Of a DNA stretch of 64,000 nt, positions 52,515 through 61,852 are shown piece by piece. Below the pieces are notes generated by a model. The model was not told where the DNA came from. It made no database searches and saw nothing but the letters and a program-made list of their open reading frames with translations. A program made the position numbers and the translations under genes. The stretch comes from Candidatus Lightella neohaematopini (GTDB lineage Bacteria > Pseudomonadota > Gammaproteobacteria > Enterobacterales > Enterobacteriaceae): positions 1 to 64,000 of the forward strand of contig JAOBJL010000001.1 of assembly GCA_025728545.1 (NCBI GenBank). Direction: 5' to 3'. Numbering within the stretch: the first letter of the stretch is position 1; each line of letters opens with the position of its first letter.

Positions 52515-53483
52515 TTACCAATTTATTAAACAATGTAATATCAATAATTCACGATTTATGTTATTTTTTTGATTTAAAAAATACCAACAATTAATTAAAT
52601 TATTCCATAATTTATACATTTTATAAATATTATTTTTATGCAAAGATTTTTTTATTACATCAATAATATCAAGATTTATTAAAAATAACTTATTAGTATT
52701 TTTTAGTAATTTAATAGTATCACTAATTAATGTAATTAACAAATATATTAATTTATTATTAGTATTTAAAATTGGTAATAATAATACCATATTATTTTTT
52801 AATAAAGCATTATTTAATGTATTAATTAATACATGTCTATTATTCCATAAATTAGACTTTAATAATAATAGTGCATTAATTGGACTACCATTACATATAC
52901 GCAAAGAAGTACGAATAATAATTTCTTTATCATGAATGATATTTTGTAACCATTTAATACTGTAATTTTCATTAGGAATTTTCATATTCCAGCAAATACA
53001 TCTACTTTTTATTGTTAATGGTATAATTGAAATATTATTACATGACAAAATAAAATATGTCATTGATGGTGGATATTCTATAATTTTTAATAATGCACTA
53101 ATTATTGAATACGTTAATTTTTCAATATTAATAATATATATAATTTTTATATATTTAAAACTAAATTTATTAACGTCAGTAATAATATCTCTAATTTTTT
53201 GTATATTTAATGTTGAATAATGTAATTTATAGTAATATGGATAATTATTATTAGCCATTAATATACAATTACTACATATGTTACAAGATTTATAATAGTT
53301 ATTACTTTGACATATTAATTTACGACTAATTGCATAACAAAGTAAATTATTACTATTATCAACTTGATTATATATGATTATTGCGTTAAATTTTTTTTTA
53401 TTATAAAAATTAATAATTTCTTTATATTGTTCGTTTAACCAAGGATACCATATATAATTATTTATATTATTTTCATAAGCCAT
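52515..53483 (-). CDS. holB: DNA polymerase III delta-prime subunit
   Basis: Stator of the clamp loader. The N-terminal AAA+-like domain lacks a functional P-loop, as in the family, and keeps the zinc cysteines (one Cys, then CNICSNC near residue 70). At 322 residues it is close to E. coli (334). The C-terminal half is highly diverged. It overlaps tmk by 22 bases. Together with holA at the window end it shows two clamp-loader parts are retained. Confidence 0.92.
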   Translation of the reverse strand: MAYENNINNYIWYPWLNEQYKEIINFYNKKKFNAIIIYNQVDNSNNLLCYAISRKLICQSNNYYKSCNICSNCILMANNNYPYYYKLHYSTLNIQKIRDIITDVNKFSFKYIKIIYIINIEKLTYSIISALLKIIEYPPSMTYFILSCNNISIIPLTIKSRCICWNMKIPNENYSIKWLQNIIHDKEIIIRTSLRICNGSPINALLLLKSNLWNNRHVLINTLNNALLKNNMVLLLPILNTNNKLIYLLITLISDTIKLLKNTNKLFLINLDIIDVIKKSLHKNNIYKMYKLWNNLINCWYFLNQKNNINRELLILHCLINW

Positions 53484-54112
53484 TTTGATATATAATAATT
53501 AATTTCTTGATTTACTATAGACAGCGACTGATTAGCATTAATGCAAATAATATTCTTGTTAAATTTAATTAACTTTTTGTAATAATTATAAACACGATAA
53601 AAAAAATTTAATGATTCATTTTCTATACGATCTAACTTAATATTATTACTTTTTATTCTATTTAATCCAATTTTAGGTAATACATCTAAAAATATAGTTA
53701 AATCTGGATAAATTCCATGTAGTGCTATACTATCCAAAAATTTTAGTATTTGATTATTAATACATCTACCACCACTTTGATATGCATAAGAAGAAAGATA
53801 ATATCTATCACTAATAATCCAGTAATTTTTTTCTAATTTAGGTTTAATAAATTTTTCAATTAATTGAACTCTAGCTGCGTATAACATAAACAATTCTGCA
53901 TAATTAGTAGGTTCATCAATATTATAATTAAATTTACCAGTAATAAGTAATCTTAATATTTCAGATAATGGTGTTCCACCAGGATCACGAACAATATTAA
54001 CATTTACTATACCATAGTGACGTAATATTTTTAGTATTTGTTTAGTAGCACTTGTTTTTCCAGCTCCATCTAATCCTTCTACTACTATAAATTTTCCATT
54101 GTAAATACTCAT
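53462..54112 (-). CDS. tmk: Thymidylate kinase
   Basis: Phosphorylates dTMP. The P-loop GLDGAGKT lies about 12 residues from the chosen start, with a DPGG block, the DRYYLSSYAYQ motif and LID region. The frame is open to 54166, but the ATG at 54112 aligns with the E. coli start and gives 216 residues (213 in E. coli), whereas the longer form adds a hydrophobic leader. Overlaps holB by 22 bases. Confidence 0.95.
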   Translation of the reverse strand: MSIYNGKFIVVEGLDGAGKTSATKQILKILRHYGIVNVNIVRDPGGTPLSEILRLLITGKFNYNIDEPTNYAELFMLYAARVQLIEKFIKPKLEKNYWIISDRYYLSSYAYQSGGRCINNQILKFLDSIALHGIYPDLTIFLDVLPKIGLNRIKSNNIKLDRIENESLNFFYRVYNYYKKLIKFNKNIICINANQSLSIVNQEINYYISKWLMKII

Positions 54113-54434
54113 ATTAAAATATTTAATAATATATTCTAGTATAGAAATTAATAAAAATAAATACACTAATTAACTATTACTAATTTTTTAATTAGTATTA
54201 ATTTTAAATAAAATAGTTTAAAATATAAAACTAATATTTTATATAATATTTTAAATGACTAATGATATTATATAATTATTTATATTTTAACTTCTATTAC
54301 AATATAATTATTTAATATGATACTTTATTAAGTAGTTATATCTTGTGTAATTAAATTAAAATAATAAAAAATTATAATTAGTATAAATTAAAATATTAAC
54401 TATTTAATAATAATAGCTAATGAAAATTTATATT
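54113..54434. other. Gene-free spacer pabC-tmk (322 nt)
   Basis: AT-rich spacer with stops in all frames. In E. coli mltG (yceG) lies here, so it is most likely the eroded site of that gene. No remnant could be aligned. It may contain the tmk-holB-ycfH-hinT-lpoB promoter. Confidence 0.6.
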
Positions 54435-55250
54435 TTATATAAAATTAATACTATTAAGATATTTTGTTAAAATTTTAAATAATGTTTTGTCATAAAAATA
54501 ATAATTAACAATATTATTTACCGATATAACTGATATTAGTGAATTAGTAATAAATATTTCTTCTGCAGTAATTATTTCTTCCAATGGAGCAAAAACTTCC
54601 CGTAATATATAATTAAATTTTGGTAATAATGAAATTACTAATTTTCTCATAATACCATAAACACCAACATAATTAAGTAATGGTGTATAAACTATATTCC
54701 CCTTACGCCAAAATATATTAGCATTACAACATTCTATAATATTTTTATTTGTATCTAAAACTATTACTTCATCAACATTAATACTTTTTATATATGAGGA
54801 TATTAATAATTGTTCTAATCTATTAGTATGTTTTAGTCCAGCCAATAGAGTATTATGAAATAATTTTATAGGACTAATACCTAAAGTTATACCATTTAAA
54901 TACCATGTATTATAATATTCTGGTATATTAGCAAAAGAAAGAATATATAATAATTTACGATTATTAATGTTAATTTTAAAATTCTTACTTATAATATTAC
55001 TTATAAGTATCTTAATAATACCATTATTTTTATTTTTACTAAAATTTACTATATCTTGGTATGCAAGATTAGGATCAAATGTATAAAATAATAATCTTTT
55101 TGCAGTATAAATTAATCTATCAATATGCCAATCTAATAATAATAATTTACCGTTAACTAATTTAATAGTTGTAAAAAAACCATCACCAAATTTTAAATAA
55201 CGACTATTTGGTATAGGATAATGATAATTAATACCATTAATAAAATACAT
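54435..55250 (-). CDS. pabC: Aminodeoxychorismate lyase
   Basis: PLP enzyme of fold type IV releasing p-aminobenzoate and pyruvate. The PLP lysine is Lys140 in AGLKHTNRLEQLL, and the blocks FGDGFFTT and ECCNANIFWRKGNIVYTP match E. coli PabC. At 271 residues it equals E. coli (269). It follows acpP after 103 bases; fabF, which separates them in E. coli, is missing. Confidence 0.95.
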   Translation of the reverse strand: MYFINGINYHYPIPNSRYLKFGDGFFTTIKLVNGKLLLLDWHIDRLIYTAKRLLFYTFDPNLAYQDIVNFSKNKNNGIIKILISNIISKNFKININNRKLLYILSFANIPEYYNTWYLNGITLGISPIKLFHNTLLAGLKHTNRLEQLLISSYIKSINVDEVIVLDTNKNIIECCNANIFWRKGNIVYTPLLNYVGVYGIMRKLVISLLPKFNYILREVFAPLEEIITAEEIFITNSLISVISVNNIVNYYFYDKTLFKILTKYLNSINFI

Positions 55251-55353
55251 TAGATGTAATTATCAAAAAATAAACTAAATAAAATTAAACACTATCTTTA
55301 TTAATTACATACTAAGGTATTTTATTAAATAAATTTCTTTTACAAACAATAAT

Positions 55354-55593
55354 CTACTCATTAGTATGTGACTGAATAAAATCTATTGCTGCTTGTACAG
55401 TAGTAATTTTTTCAGCTTCTTCATCTGGAATTTCTATATTAAACTCTTCTTCTAAAGCCATAACTAACTCTACAGTATCTAATGAATCCGCTCCTAAATC
55501 ATCAACAAAGGATGAACTATTAATTATATCTTCCTTTTTTATACTTAATTGTTCAGCTATAATACTTTTAACACGTTCCTCAATATTATTCAT
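55354..55593 (-). CDS. acpP: Acyl carrier protein
   Basis: Carries acyl chains in fatty acid and lipoate synthesis. The phosphopantetheine serine is Ser37 in [18 protein letters not shown]. 79 residues against 78 in E. coli. A clear AGGAG Shine-Dalgarno about nine bases before the ATG indicates high expression, and the gene is richer in G+C than its surroundings. Confidence 0.97.
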   Translation of the reverse strand: MNNIEERVKSIIAEQLSIKKEDIINSSSFVDDLGADSLDTVELVMALEEEFNIEIPDEEAEKITTVQAAIDFIQSHTNE

Positions 55594-55650
55594 AATTTTA
55601 ACTCCTATATTTTATAAATAATTTAATACAAATTAATAATTTATATTTCA

Positions 55651-56382
55651 TTATATCATATACATACCACCATTTACATTAATAGTTTCTCCAGTAATAT
55701 AAGATGAATTACTAGATGATAAAAATAAAACAACGTGTGCAATATCTTCTGGGGTACCAAAACGGTTTAAAGGAATTTTAGATAATATATTATTTCTTTG
55801 TTTATCACTTAATTTTTTTGTCATATCAGTAATAATAAATCCAGGAGATATTACATTAACTGTAATATTATATCTTGCTACCTCTTTAGCTAGAGATTTA
55901 CTAAATCCAATAATACCTGATTTCGTAGTTGCATAATTTACTTGCCCAATATTACCAATACTACTTATAACTGATCCTATATTAATTATTCTACCAAATT
56001 TATTAATTATCATACGTTTTAGTACAGCTTTAGTAATATAAAATATTGAAGTTAAATTAACATTAATTACTGATTGCCATAGTGTATCTGACATACGTAT
56101 AAATAAACTATCATTAGTAATACCAGCATTATTTACTAATACATGAATATTACTAAACTCACTAAATACAGTACTTAAAAAATTATTAATACTATCATAA
56201 CTAGATAAATCTAATATTTTACCTATTATATTATATTCTAAACTATTATTAATGATATCTACCCCACATTTACTAGTTGCTGTACCAATTACTACAAAAC
56301 CATTTAATGCTAATAATTTCGCTATAGCAAAACCTATTCCTCTACTAGCTCCTGTTACCAATGCTATTCTATTATTATTCAT
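55651..56382 (-). CDS. fabG: 3-oxoacyl-ACP reductase FabG
   Basis: NADPH-dependent ketoreductase of fatty acid elongation. The short-chain dehydrogenase nucleotide site TGASRGIG (10-17), NNAG (84-87) and the catalytic Ser137, Tyr150 and Lys154 are intact. 243 residues against 244 in E. coli. Lies between fabD and acpP as in E. coli. Confidence 0.97.
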   Translation of the reverse strand: MNNNRIALVTGASRGIGFAIAKLLALNGFVVIGTATSKCGVDIINNSLEYNIIGKILDLSSYDSINNFLSTVFSEFSNIHVLVNNAGITNDSLFIRMSDTLWQSVINVNLTSIFYITKAVLKRMIINKFGRIINIGSVISSIGNIGQVNYATTKSGIIGFSKSLAKEVARYNITVNVISPGFIITDMTKKLSDKQRNNILSKIPLNRFGTPEDIAHVVLFLSSSNSSYITGETINVNGGMYMI

Positions 56383-56389
56383 AATTAAT

Positions 56390-57334
56390 TTACATATTAA
56401 TTTCTTTTGCTAATTTTATTAAAATTCTAGTATTATTTACACTAGCACAAAATATATTATTATAAGTTATATTAGTGTTAAATTTAGTAAGTACATTAAT
56501 AGGACTAATTTCTATTATTTTATTAACTTTAACTACATTTACAATATAATGAATTATTTTAATCCAATTTACTGGATAGTATAATTGTTTAACTAAAAAT
56601 TTAAATACTTTTTTATTACAAAAATTTATGCTGCTGGTAGCATTATGCATAATTGGTGTAGTAAAGCTATTAAAATTTATTTTTCTTAGATATTTTTCAA
56701 AAATTTTTGCTGCAGGTTTCATTAAAATACAATGAGATGGAACATTAATAGGTAATATTTTTGTATATCTAGCACCAAGTTTTTTACATATTTGTTCAGC
56801 ACGTAATACTGCTGATTTATGTCCAGCAATTATAATTTGATCATATGAATTATAATTTGATGGAACTACTATTTGTTTTTTTGCAGCTTGATCACATGCA
56901 TAATTAACTTGATTTTTGTCTAAACCAATAATAGCTAACATAATTCCATTATTATTAAATGTAAATTTTTGCATTAATTTACCCCTAAAATATACTATCC
57001 TTAATGCTGAACTAAAGTCTAAACAACCATTACAAACTAAAGCTGTATATTCACCTAAACTATGCCCGGCAACTATTACTGGCTTTATTTTACAAATATT
57101 ATTCCATATACGCCATATAGATACACAACTTGTTAATATAATAGGCTGAGTTAAATAAGTTTTATTTAATTCTTCAATTGGACCATAATTTAATAAGTGC
57201 CATAAATCATAATTTAATACTGTTGATGCTTCAATAAAAGTACTTTTTATTAAAGAAAAAAAACTATCAAATTTATTTAACATTCCAATAAATTGAATTC
57301 CTTGTCCAGGAAAAACTAATGCAATATTATTCAT
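56390..57334 (-). CDS. fabD: Malonyl-CoA:ACP transacylase FabD
   Basis: Loads malonyl groups onto ACP. The nucleophile Ser92 in GHSLGEY and His201 in VPSH are at the E. coli positions, and FPGQG is at the start. 314 residues against 309. Begins three bases after the fabH stop. Confidence 0.96.
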   Translation of the reverse strand: MNNIALVFPGQGIQFIGMLNKFDSFFSLIKSTFIEASTVLNYDLWHLLNYGPIEELNKTYLTQPIILTSCVSIWRIWNNICKIKPVIVAGHSLGEYTALVCNGCLDFSSALRIVYFRGKLMQKFTFNNNGIMLAIIGLDKNQVNYACDQAAKKQIVVPSNYNSYDQIIIAGHKSAVLRAEQICKKLGARYTKILPINVPSHCILMKPAAKIFEKYLRKINFNSFTTPIMHNATSSINFCNKKVFKFLVKQLYYPVNWIKIIHYIVNVVKVNKIIEISPINVLTKFNTNITYNNIFCASVNNTRILIKLAKEINM

Positions 57335-57337
57335 AAA

Positions 57338-58288
57338 TTATAATCTTAATAAAATTGACCCCCATGTAAATCCACCACCAAATGCTTTTAATAACAAAAG
57401 ATCATCTAATTTTATTTTACCATTTCTTATAGCTTCGTCCAAAGCTAACGGGATAGAAGCAGCAGAAGTATTACCATGTTTATCAACAGTAATAATAATT
57501 TTTTCCATTTTTATATCTAATTTTTTAGAAATAGCTGTAATCATACGTAAATTAGCTTGGTGTGGTATAAACCAATCAATATTATTAATATTAATTTTAT
57601 TTATACACAGTGTTTCCTTAACTAAACTTATTATCTTGTTTATCGCAATTTTAAACACCTCATTACCAGACATTTTTAAAGTAGGTATTATTTTACTATC
57701 ATAGTTATAATACGGTAATGATAATAAACGACCATATGTACCATTTGCATGTAAGTTAGTAGATATAATACCAGGAGTATCAGATTTACACAACACAACA
57801 GCCCCAGCACCATCACCAAACAATACTATTGCTTCCCTATCATTAATATCTATAGTTTTACTTAAAATATCAGAACCAATAACTAATGCATAATTAACTA
57901 ATCCATTTTTAATGTAGTTATCAGCAATACTTAATCCATATATAAATCCAGTACAGGCAGCAGCTATATCAAATGATATACTATTATTGATATTTAAATT
58001 AAATTGAATTTGACAAGCAGAACTAGGAAAAGCATGACTAGATGATGTAGTAGCTGTAATAATCATATCAATTTTATTAAATTTTATACCAGCCATAATT
58101 AATGCTTTTTTTGCCGCACAACTACCCATACTAGATACAGTGTCACTTACATCTGCTATATGTCTTGTTTTAATACCAGTTCTAGTGATAATCCATTCAT
58201 CTGAAGTATTAATTATTTTTTCTAGATCTTTATTAGATCTAATATTTTTTGGTAAATAACTACCAGTACCAATAATTTTAGTAAACAT
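57338..58288 (-). CDS. fabH: 3-oxoacyl-ACP synthase III FabH
   Basis: Starts fatty acid chains from acetyl-CoA and malonyl-ACP. The catalytic Cys112 (AAACTGF), His243 (IPHQANLRM) and Asn273 (HGNTSAAS) are all present. 316 residues against 317. In E. coli plsX lies between rpmF and fabH; here only 80 bases remain. Confidence 0.97.
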   Translation of the reverse strand: MFTKIIGTGSYLPKNIRSNKDLEKIINTSDEWIITRTGIKTRHIADVSDTVSSMGSCAAKKALIMAGIKFNKIDMIITATTSSSHAFPSSACQIQFNLNINNSISFDIAAACTGFIYGLSIADNYIKNGLVNYALVIGSDILSKTIDINDREAIVLFGDGAGAVVLCKSDTPGIISTNLHANGTYGRLLSLPYYNYDSKIIPTLKMSGNEVFKIAINKIISLVKETLCINKININNIDWFIPHQANLRMITAISKKLDIKMEKIIITVDKHGNTSAASIPLALDEAIRNGKIKLDDLLLLKAFGGGFTWGSILLRL

Positions 58289-58368
58289 TAACTTAAATAT
58301 TTATATTCTAATTAATAAATTAAACTAAATAAATAAAAAACAATTAATTAAATTAATTATTATTAATT

Positions 58369-58542
58369 TTACTTATTATTAAATAATCTATATTTTTTAT
58401 AAATTTTATTGAGTGTTATATGATGTCTTAAATGTATTTCATTTGAGTATTTATTTAAAGATAAACTAATACTAGGTAGTGCATGATGAGATCTTCTCAT
58501 ACCCCTTTTTGATCTTGTTGATCTACTTTGTTGAACAGCCAT
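58369..58542 (-). CDS. rpmF: 50S ribosomal protein L32
   Basis: Small ribosomal protein of 57 residues, identical in length to E. coli L32. It begins [20 protein letters not shown] and has the HLRHHIT block in the C-terminal half. A Shine-Dalgarno TAGGA lies about nine bases before the ATG. It is in the E. coli order upstream of the fab cluster, with plsX lost. Confidence 0.95.
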   Translation of the reverse strand: MAVQQSRSTRSKRGMRRSHHALPSISLSLNKYSNEIHLRHHITLNKIYKKYRLFNNK

Positions 58543-59003
58543 AAATAATATTCCTATATATTTAAAAATAAACTTTAATCAAATTAAACTACTAATTATT
58601 AAATTAATAGATAATTTAATTATAAAATAGATAATATCATATATTATTAATATTAAATAAATAAATAATTGCACTAAAATATATTTAATAATACTTTATT
58701 AAATTAAATACTATATTAATAGTAAATACTAATTATAGTAAATAGTTAAATTATTATATAATATAATTTATTAAATTAATATCCTATTTTAATTAAATTA
58801 CTTAGTAATAATTAATATTTTTATATTACTGTAATAGTATATTATATGTAAAATCTTTTGTAATATTAATTATAATGATATTAATAATTTAATATTTTAA
58901 AATTAATAAATCTAACATATAGGTATAATAATATATTAATTTCTTACCGTTAATATAGTTAATATATATCATTCATATAATTATTAAATATGAGTAATAC
59001 TAA
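58543..59003. other. Gene-free spacer rpmF-rne (461 nt)
   Basis: Divergent spacer. In E. coli yceD, yceF and rluC lie here and are gone. It must hold promoters for the rpmF-fab run and for rne. A five-codon open frame (58990-59007) ends in the rne start codon. I could not recognise the RNase E autoregulatory hairpins. Confidence 0.6.
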
Positions 59004-59007
59004 ATGA
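58990..59007 (+). other. Five-codon upstream ORF overlapping the rne start
   Basis: ATG AGT AAT ACT AAA TGA, whose stop overlaps the rne ATG (ATGA). It might couple translation of rne or simply supply the GAG that serves as a weak ribosome binding site. Such short frames are common by chance. Confidence 0.2.
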
Positions 59008-60914
59008 AAAGAATGTTAATTAATGCAACACAAAAAGAAGAATTACGTATAGCATTAGTAGATGGCCAAAAATTATATGATTTAAATATTGAAAACTTTG
59101 GTTATGAACAAAAAAAATCTAATATCTATAAAGGTAAAATATCACGAATAGAACCTAGTTTAGAAGCTGTATTTGTTGATTATGGAACAGACAAGAATGG
59201 ATTTCTTCCATTTAAAGAAATTTCTAAAGAATATTTTACAAATAATAAAAATTATTTTTCCGGTAAAAAAAATATAAAAGATATCTTATTTGAAGGGCAA
59301 GAAATTATTATACAAATTCACAAAGAAGAAAGAGGTAATAAAGGTGCTGTACTGACTACTTTTATTAATCTAGCTGGTAACTATTTAGTATTAATGCCAA
59401 ATAATCCTCGTCCAATTGGTATTTCTAGAAGAATAGAAGGTTATGATAGAATCGCATTAAAAAAAATATTATCAATATTAGAAATACCATTAGGTATGAG
59501 TATTATTGTTAGAACAGCTGGTATTGGTAAACCAATAGAAGCATTACAATGGGATTTATCACTAAGATTAAAACATTGGCAAACGATAAAACAAATTGCT
59601 AGCAAAAAACAAGCACCTTTTTTAATTCATCAAGATAGTAATGTAATAGTACGTACTTTTAGAGATTATCTAAGACCAGATATAGGAGAAATATTAATTG
59701 ATGATCAAGATACATTAAATGCAGCAAAAGAACATATTAATACTTTAGGAAGACCAGATTTTATAAATAAAATAAAATTGTATAATGGTGATATTCCATT
59801 ATTTAGTCATTATCATATTGAATCACAAATTGAGTCTGCTTTTCAGCGTAAAGTATTTTTACCATCTGGAGGATCAATTATAATTGATATGGCAGAAGCA
59901 CTAACAGCAATTGATATTAATTCAGCAAAATCAACTAAAGGTTTAGATATAGAAGAAACTGCTTTTAATACTAATATAGAAGCAACGATTGAAATAGCTC
60001 GTCAACTAAGATTAAGAGATTTAGGTGGCTTAATTGTTATTGATTTTATTGATATGTCTGCAATTTCTCATAAAAGGGAAGTAGAAAATTCGTTAAAAGA
60101 AGCTGTTCGTATTGATCGAGCACGTATTCAAATAGGACATATTTCTAAATTTGGATTATTAGAATTATCTAGACAACGTCTTAGTCCATCATTAAGAGAA
60201 TCAAGTCATTATATTTGTCCTAGATGTAATGGCACAGGACATATCAGAGATAACGAATCTTTATCATTATCAATATTAAGACTTATTGAAGAAGAAGCTT
60301 TAAAAGAAAATACTTATGAAGTAAGAGCAATTGCTCCTGTACCAATTGCTTCTTATTTATTAAATGAAAAACGTGCAGAAGTTAATGCTATTGAAAAAAG
60401 ACAAGGTGGAATAAGAACTATAATAGTTCCAGATGATAGAATGCAAACTCCTCATTTTATAGTATTAAGATTACGTAAAGGAGAAAAATTACCTAATATA
60501 AATTACTTTTCTTCTAAATTATACACAATAAAAAATTTTCATTATTTGTATAATAAAACTGAATCAAAATTTATTAATAATAAAATAGCTACTAGTATTA
60601 AATATACTAAAATTAGTAATTTATCAAAATTTAAAAATCATAATATAATTAATACGTCGAATTCTTTAAAAACTAAAACATTTTTATTAAAAATAAAGTG
60701 TTTATATAAAAAGATAAAATTATTAGTACTTTTTTTTAACTCTATTAGAAATATACTTACTTATATAAGTAAATTAATTTATTCATATAAACTTAAAAGA
60801 TTAAGAAAAAAAAATAATTTTGTTCGTGATAATAAAATATCAAATTTTACAAAAAAAACAAAAAATAGTAATTTTTGTGACAAATATAAAAAATATAAGA
60901 TAATTAAATCATAA
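59004..60914 (+). CDS. rne: Ribonuclease E, catalytic half only
   Basis: Endonuclease for rRNA and tRNA processing and mRNA decay. The catalytic domain is highly conserved and complete: an S1 domain (YKGKISRIEPSLEAVFVDYG near 42), the DNase I-like domain with the metal aspartates in TAIDINSAK (about 304) and VIDFIDMS (about 347), and the zinc link CPRCNGTG (about 405). At 636 residues it lacks the long scaffold half of the 1061-residue E. coli protein. The last 130 residues are Lys/Asn-rich with a hydrophobic stretch near 570-595, about where E. coli has its membrane-targeting helix. Confidence 0.95.
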   Translation: MKRMLINATQKEELRIALVDGQKLYDLNIENFGYEQKKSNIYKGKISRIEPSLEAVFVDYGTDKNGFLPFKEISKEYFTNNKNYFSGKKNIKDILFEGQEIIIQIHKEERGNKGAVLTTFINLAGNYLVLMPNNPRPIGISRRIEGYDRIALKKILSILEIPLGMSIIVRTAGIGKPIEALQWDLSLRLKHWQTIKQIASKKQAPFLIHQDSNVIVRTFRDYLRPDIGEILIDDQDTLNAAKEHINTLGRPDFINKIKLYNGDIPLFSHYHIESQIESAFQRKVFLPSGGSIIIDMAEALTAIDINSAKSTKGLDIEETAFNTNIEATIEIARQLRLRDLGGLIVIDFIDMSAISHKREVENSLKEAVRIDRARIQIGHISKFGLLELSRQRLSPSLRESSHYICPRCNGTGHIRDNESLSLSILRLIEEEALKENTYEVRAIAPVPIASYLLNEKRAEVNAIEKRQGGIRTIIVPDDRMQTPHFIVLRLRKGEKLPNINYFSSKLYTIKNFHYLYNKTESKFINNKIATSIKYTKISNLSKFKNHNIINTSNSLKTKTFLLKIKCLYKKIKLLVLFFNSIRNILTYISKLIYSYKLKRLRKKNNFVRDNKISNFTKKTKNSNFCDKYKKYKIIKS

Positions 60915-60993
60915 AAGATTATTATTTTTTATTTTAAATTATACTATTAATTTGTTATTAATACTTTTTATTAGTTATAAATATTAAATAATT

Positions 60994-61845
60994 ATGAAAT
61001 ATAATATTTTGTTTTTCAATACAATTAACCCAGTTATATTTAATATTAATTTTATATCTGTTAGATGGTATGGATTAATGTATATATTAGCATTTTTCTA
61101 TACTAGATATAAGTTAATTAATAAAAATGATTTATTAATTAATAAATATAAATTAGATAATTTACTATATTATAGTTTTTTAGGTTTATTAATTGGTGGT
61201 CGTATTGGTTATATGATATTTTATAATTTATCATTATTAATAAATGATCCAATAACTTTGTTTAAAGTTTGGAATGGTGGAATGTCATTTCATGGAGGTT
61301 TAATTGGTGTAATTTTAGTGATAAAAATTTTTTCGTATAGAAATAACATGAAATTTTTTTATATAACTGATACTATTACTCCAACTATACCATTTGGATT
61401 AGGAGTAGGTAGATTAGGAAATTTTATTAATGGTGAATTATGGGGTAAAGTAATTGATAATTATGCTCCTATAGCTGTAATATTTCCTAATGCTTATTAT
61501 GATGATTTAACTGAATTAATAAATAATTACAAATTAGAAAAGATTTTTAATTTTTATCATGCTTTACCTAGACATCCTTCTCAATTGTATGAATTAATTA
61601 CTGAGGGAATTTTATTGTTTTTCATAATTAAAATATGTAAAGCATATTTTAAATTACCAGTTGGTAGTATTTCTGGTTTATTTTTGATTTGTTATGGTAT
61701 ATTTCGTATTTTAGTAGAAAATTTTCGTCAATCTATTAATATTAACATACTAACTTATACAGTAAGTATTGGTCAATTACTATCTATACCAATGATAATT
61801 ATTGGCATAATTATAATTATTTACTCTTATATGGTCAATAATTAG
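60994..61845 (+). CDS. lgt: Prolipoprotein diacylglyceryl transferase
   Basis: Membrane enzyme that attaches diacylglycerol to the lipobox cysteine of prelipoproteins. His100 in FHGGLIG and Arg140 in VGRLGNFINGELWG match the essential E. coli residues His103 and Arg143; HPSQLYE is also present. Seven hydrophobic segments. 283 residues against 291. LpoB in this window is a likely substrate. Converges on lipA with seven bases between stops. Confidence 0.95.
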   Translation: MKYNILFFNTINPVIFNINFISVRWYGLMYILAFFYTRYKLINKNDLLINKYKLDNLLYYSFLGLLIGGRIGYMIFYNLSLLINDPITLFKVWNGGMSFHGGLIGVILVIKIFSYRNNMKFFYITDTITPTIPFGLGVGRLGNFINGELWGKVIDNYAPIAVIFPNAYYDDLTELINNYKLEKIFNFYHALPRHPSQLYELITEGILLFFIIKICKAYFKLPVGSISGLFLICYGIFRILVENFRQSININILTYTVSIGQLLSIPMIIIGIIIIIYSYMVNN

Positions 61846-61852
61846 TGTTATT

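Noticed and set aside
54113..54166. Longer tmk with 18 extra N-terminal residues
   Set aside because: The extra part is hydrophobic and absent from the family; the ATG at 54112 aligns with known thymidylate kinases.
58543..59003. Replication origin in an AT-rich spacer
   Set aside because: No DnaA-box cluster (TTATCCACA) and no origin-linked genes such as dnaA, dnaN or mnmG nearby; the same holds for the other long spacers.
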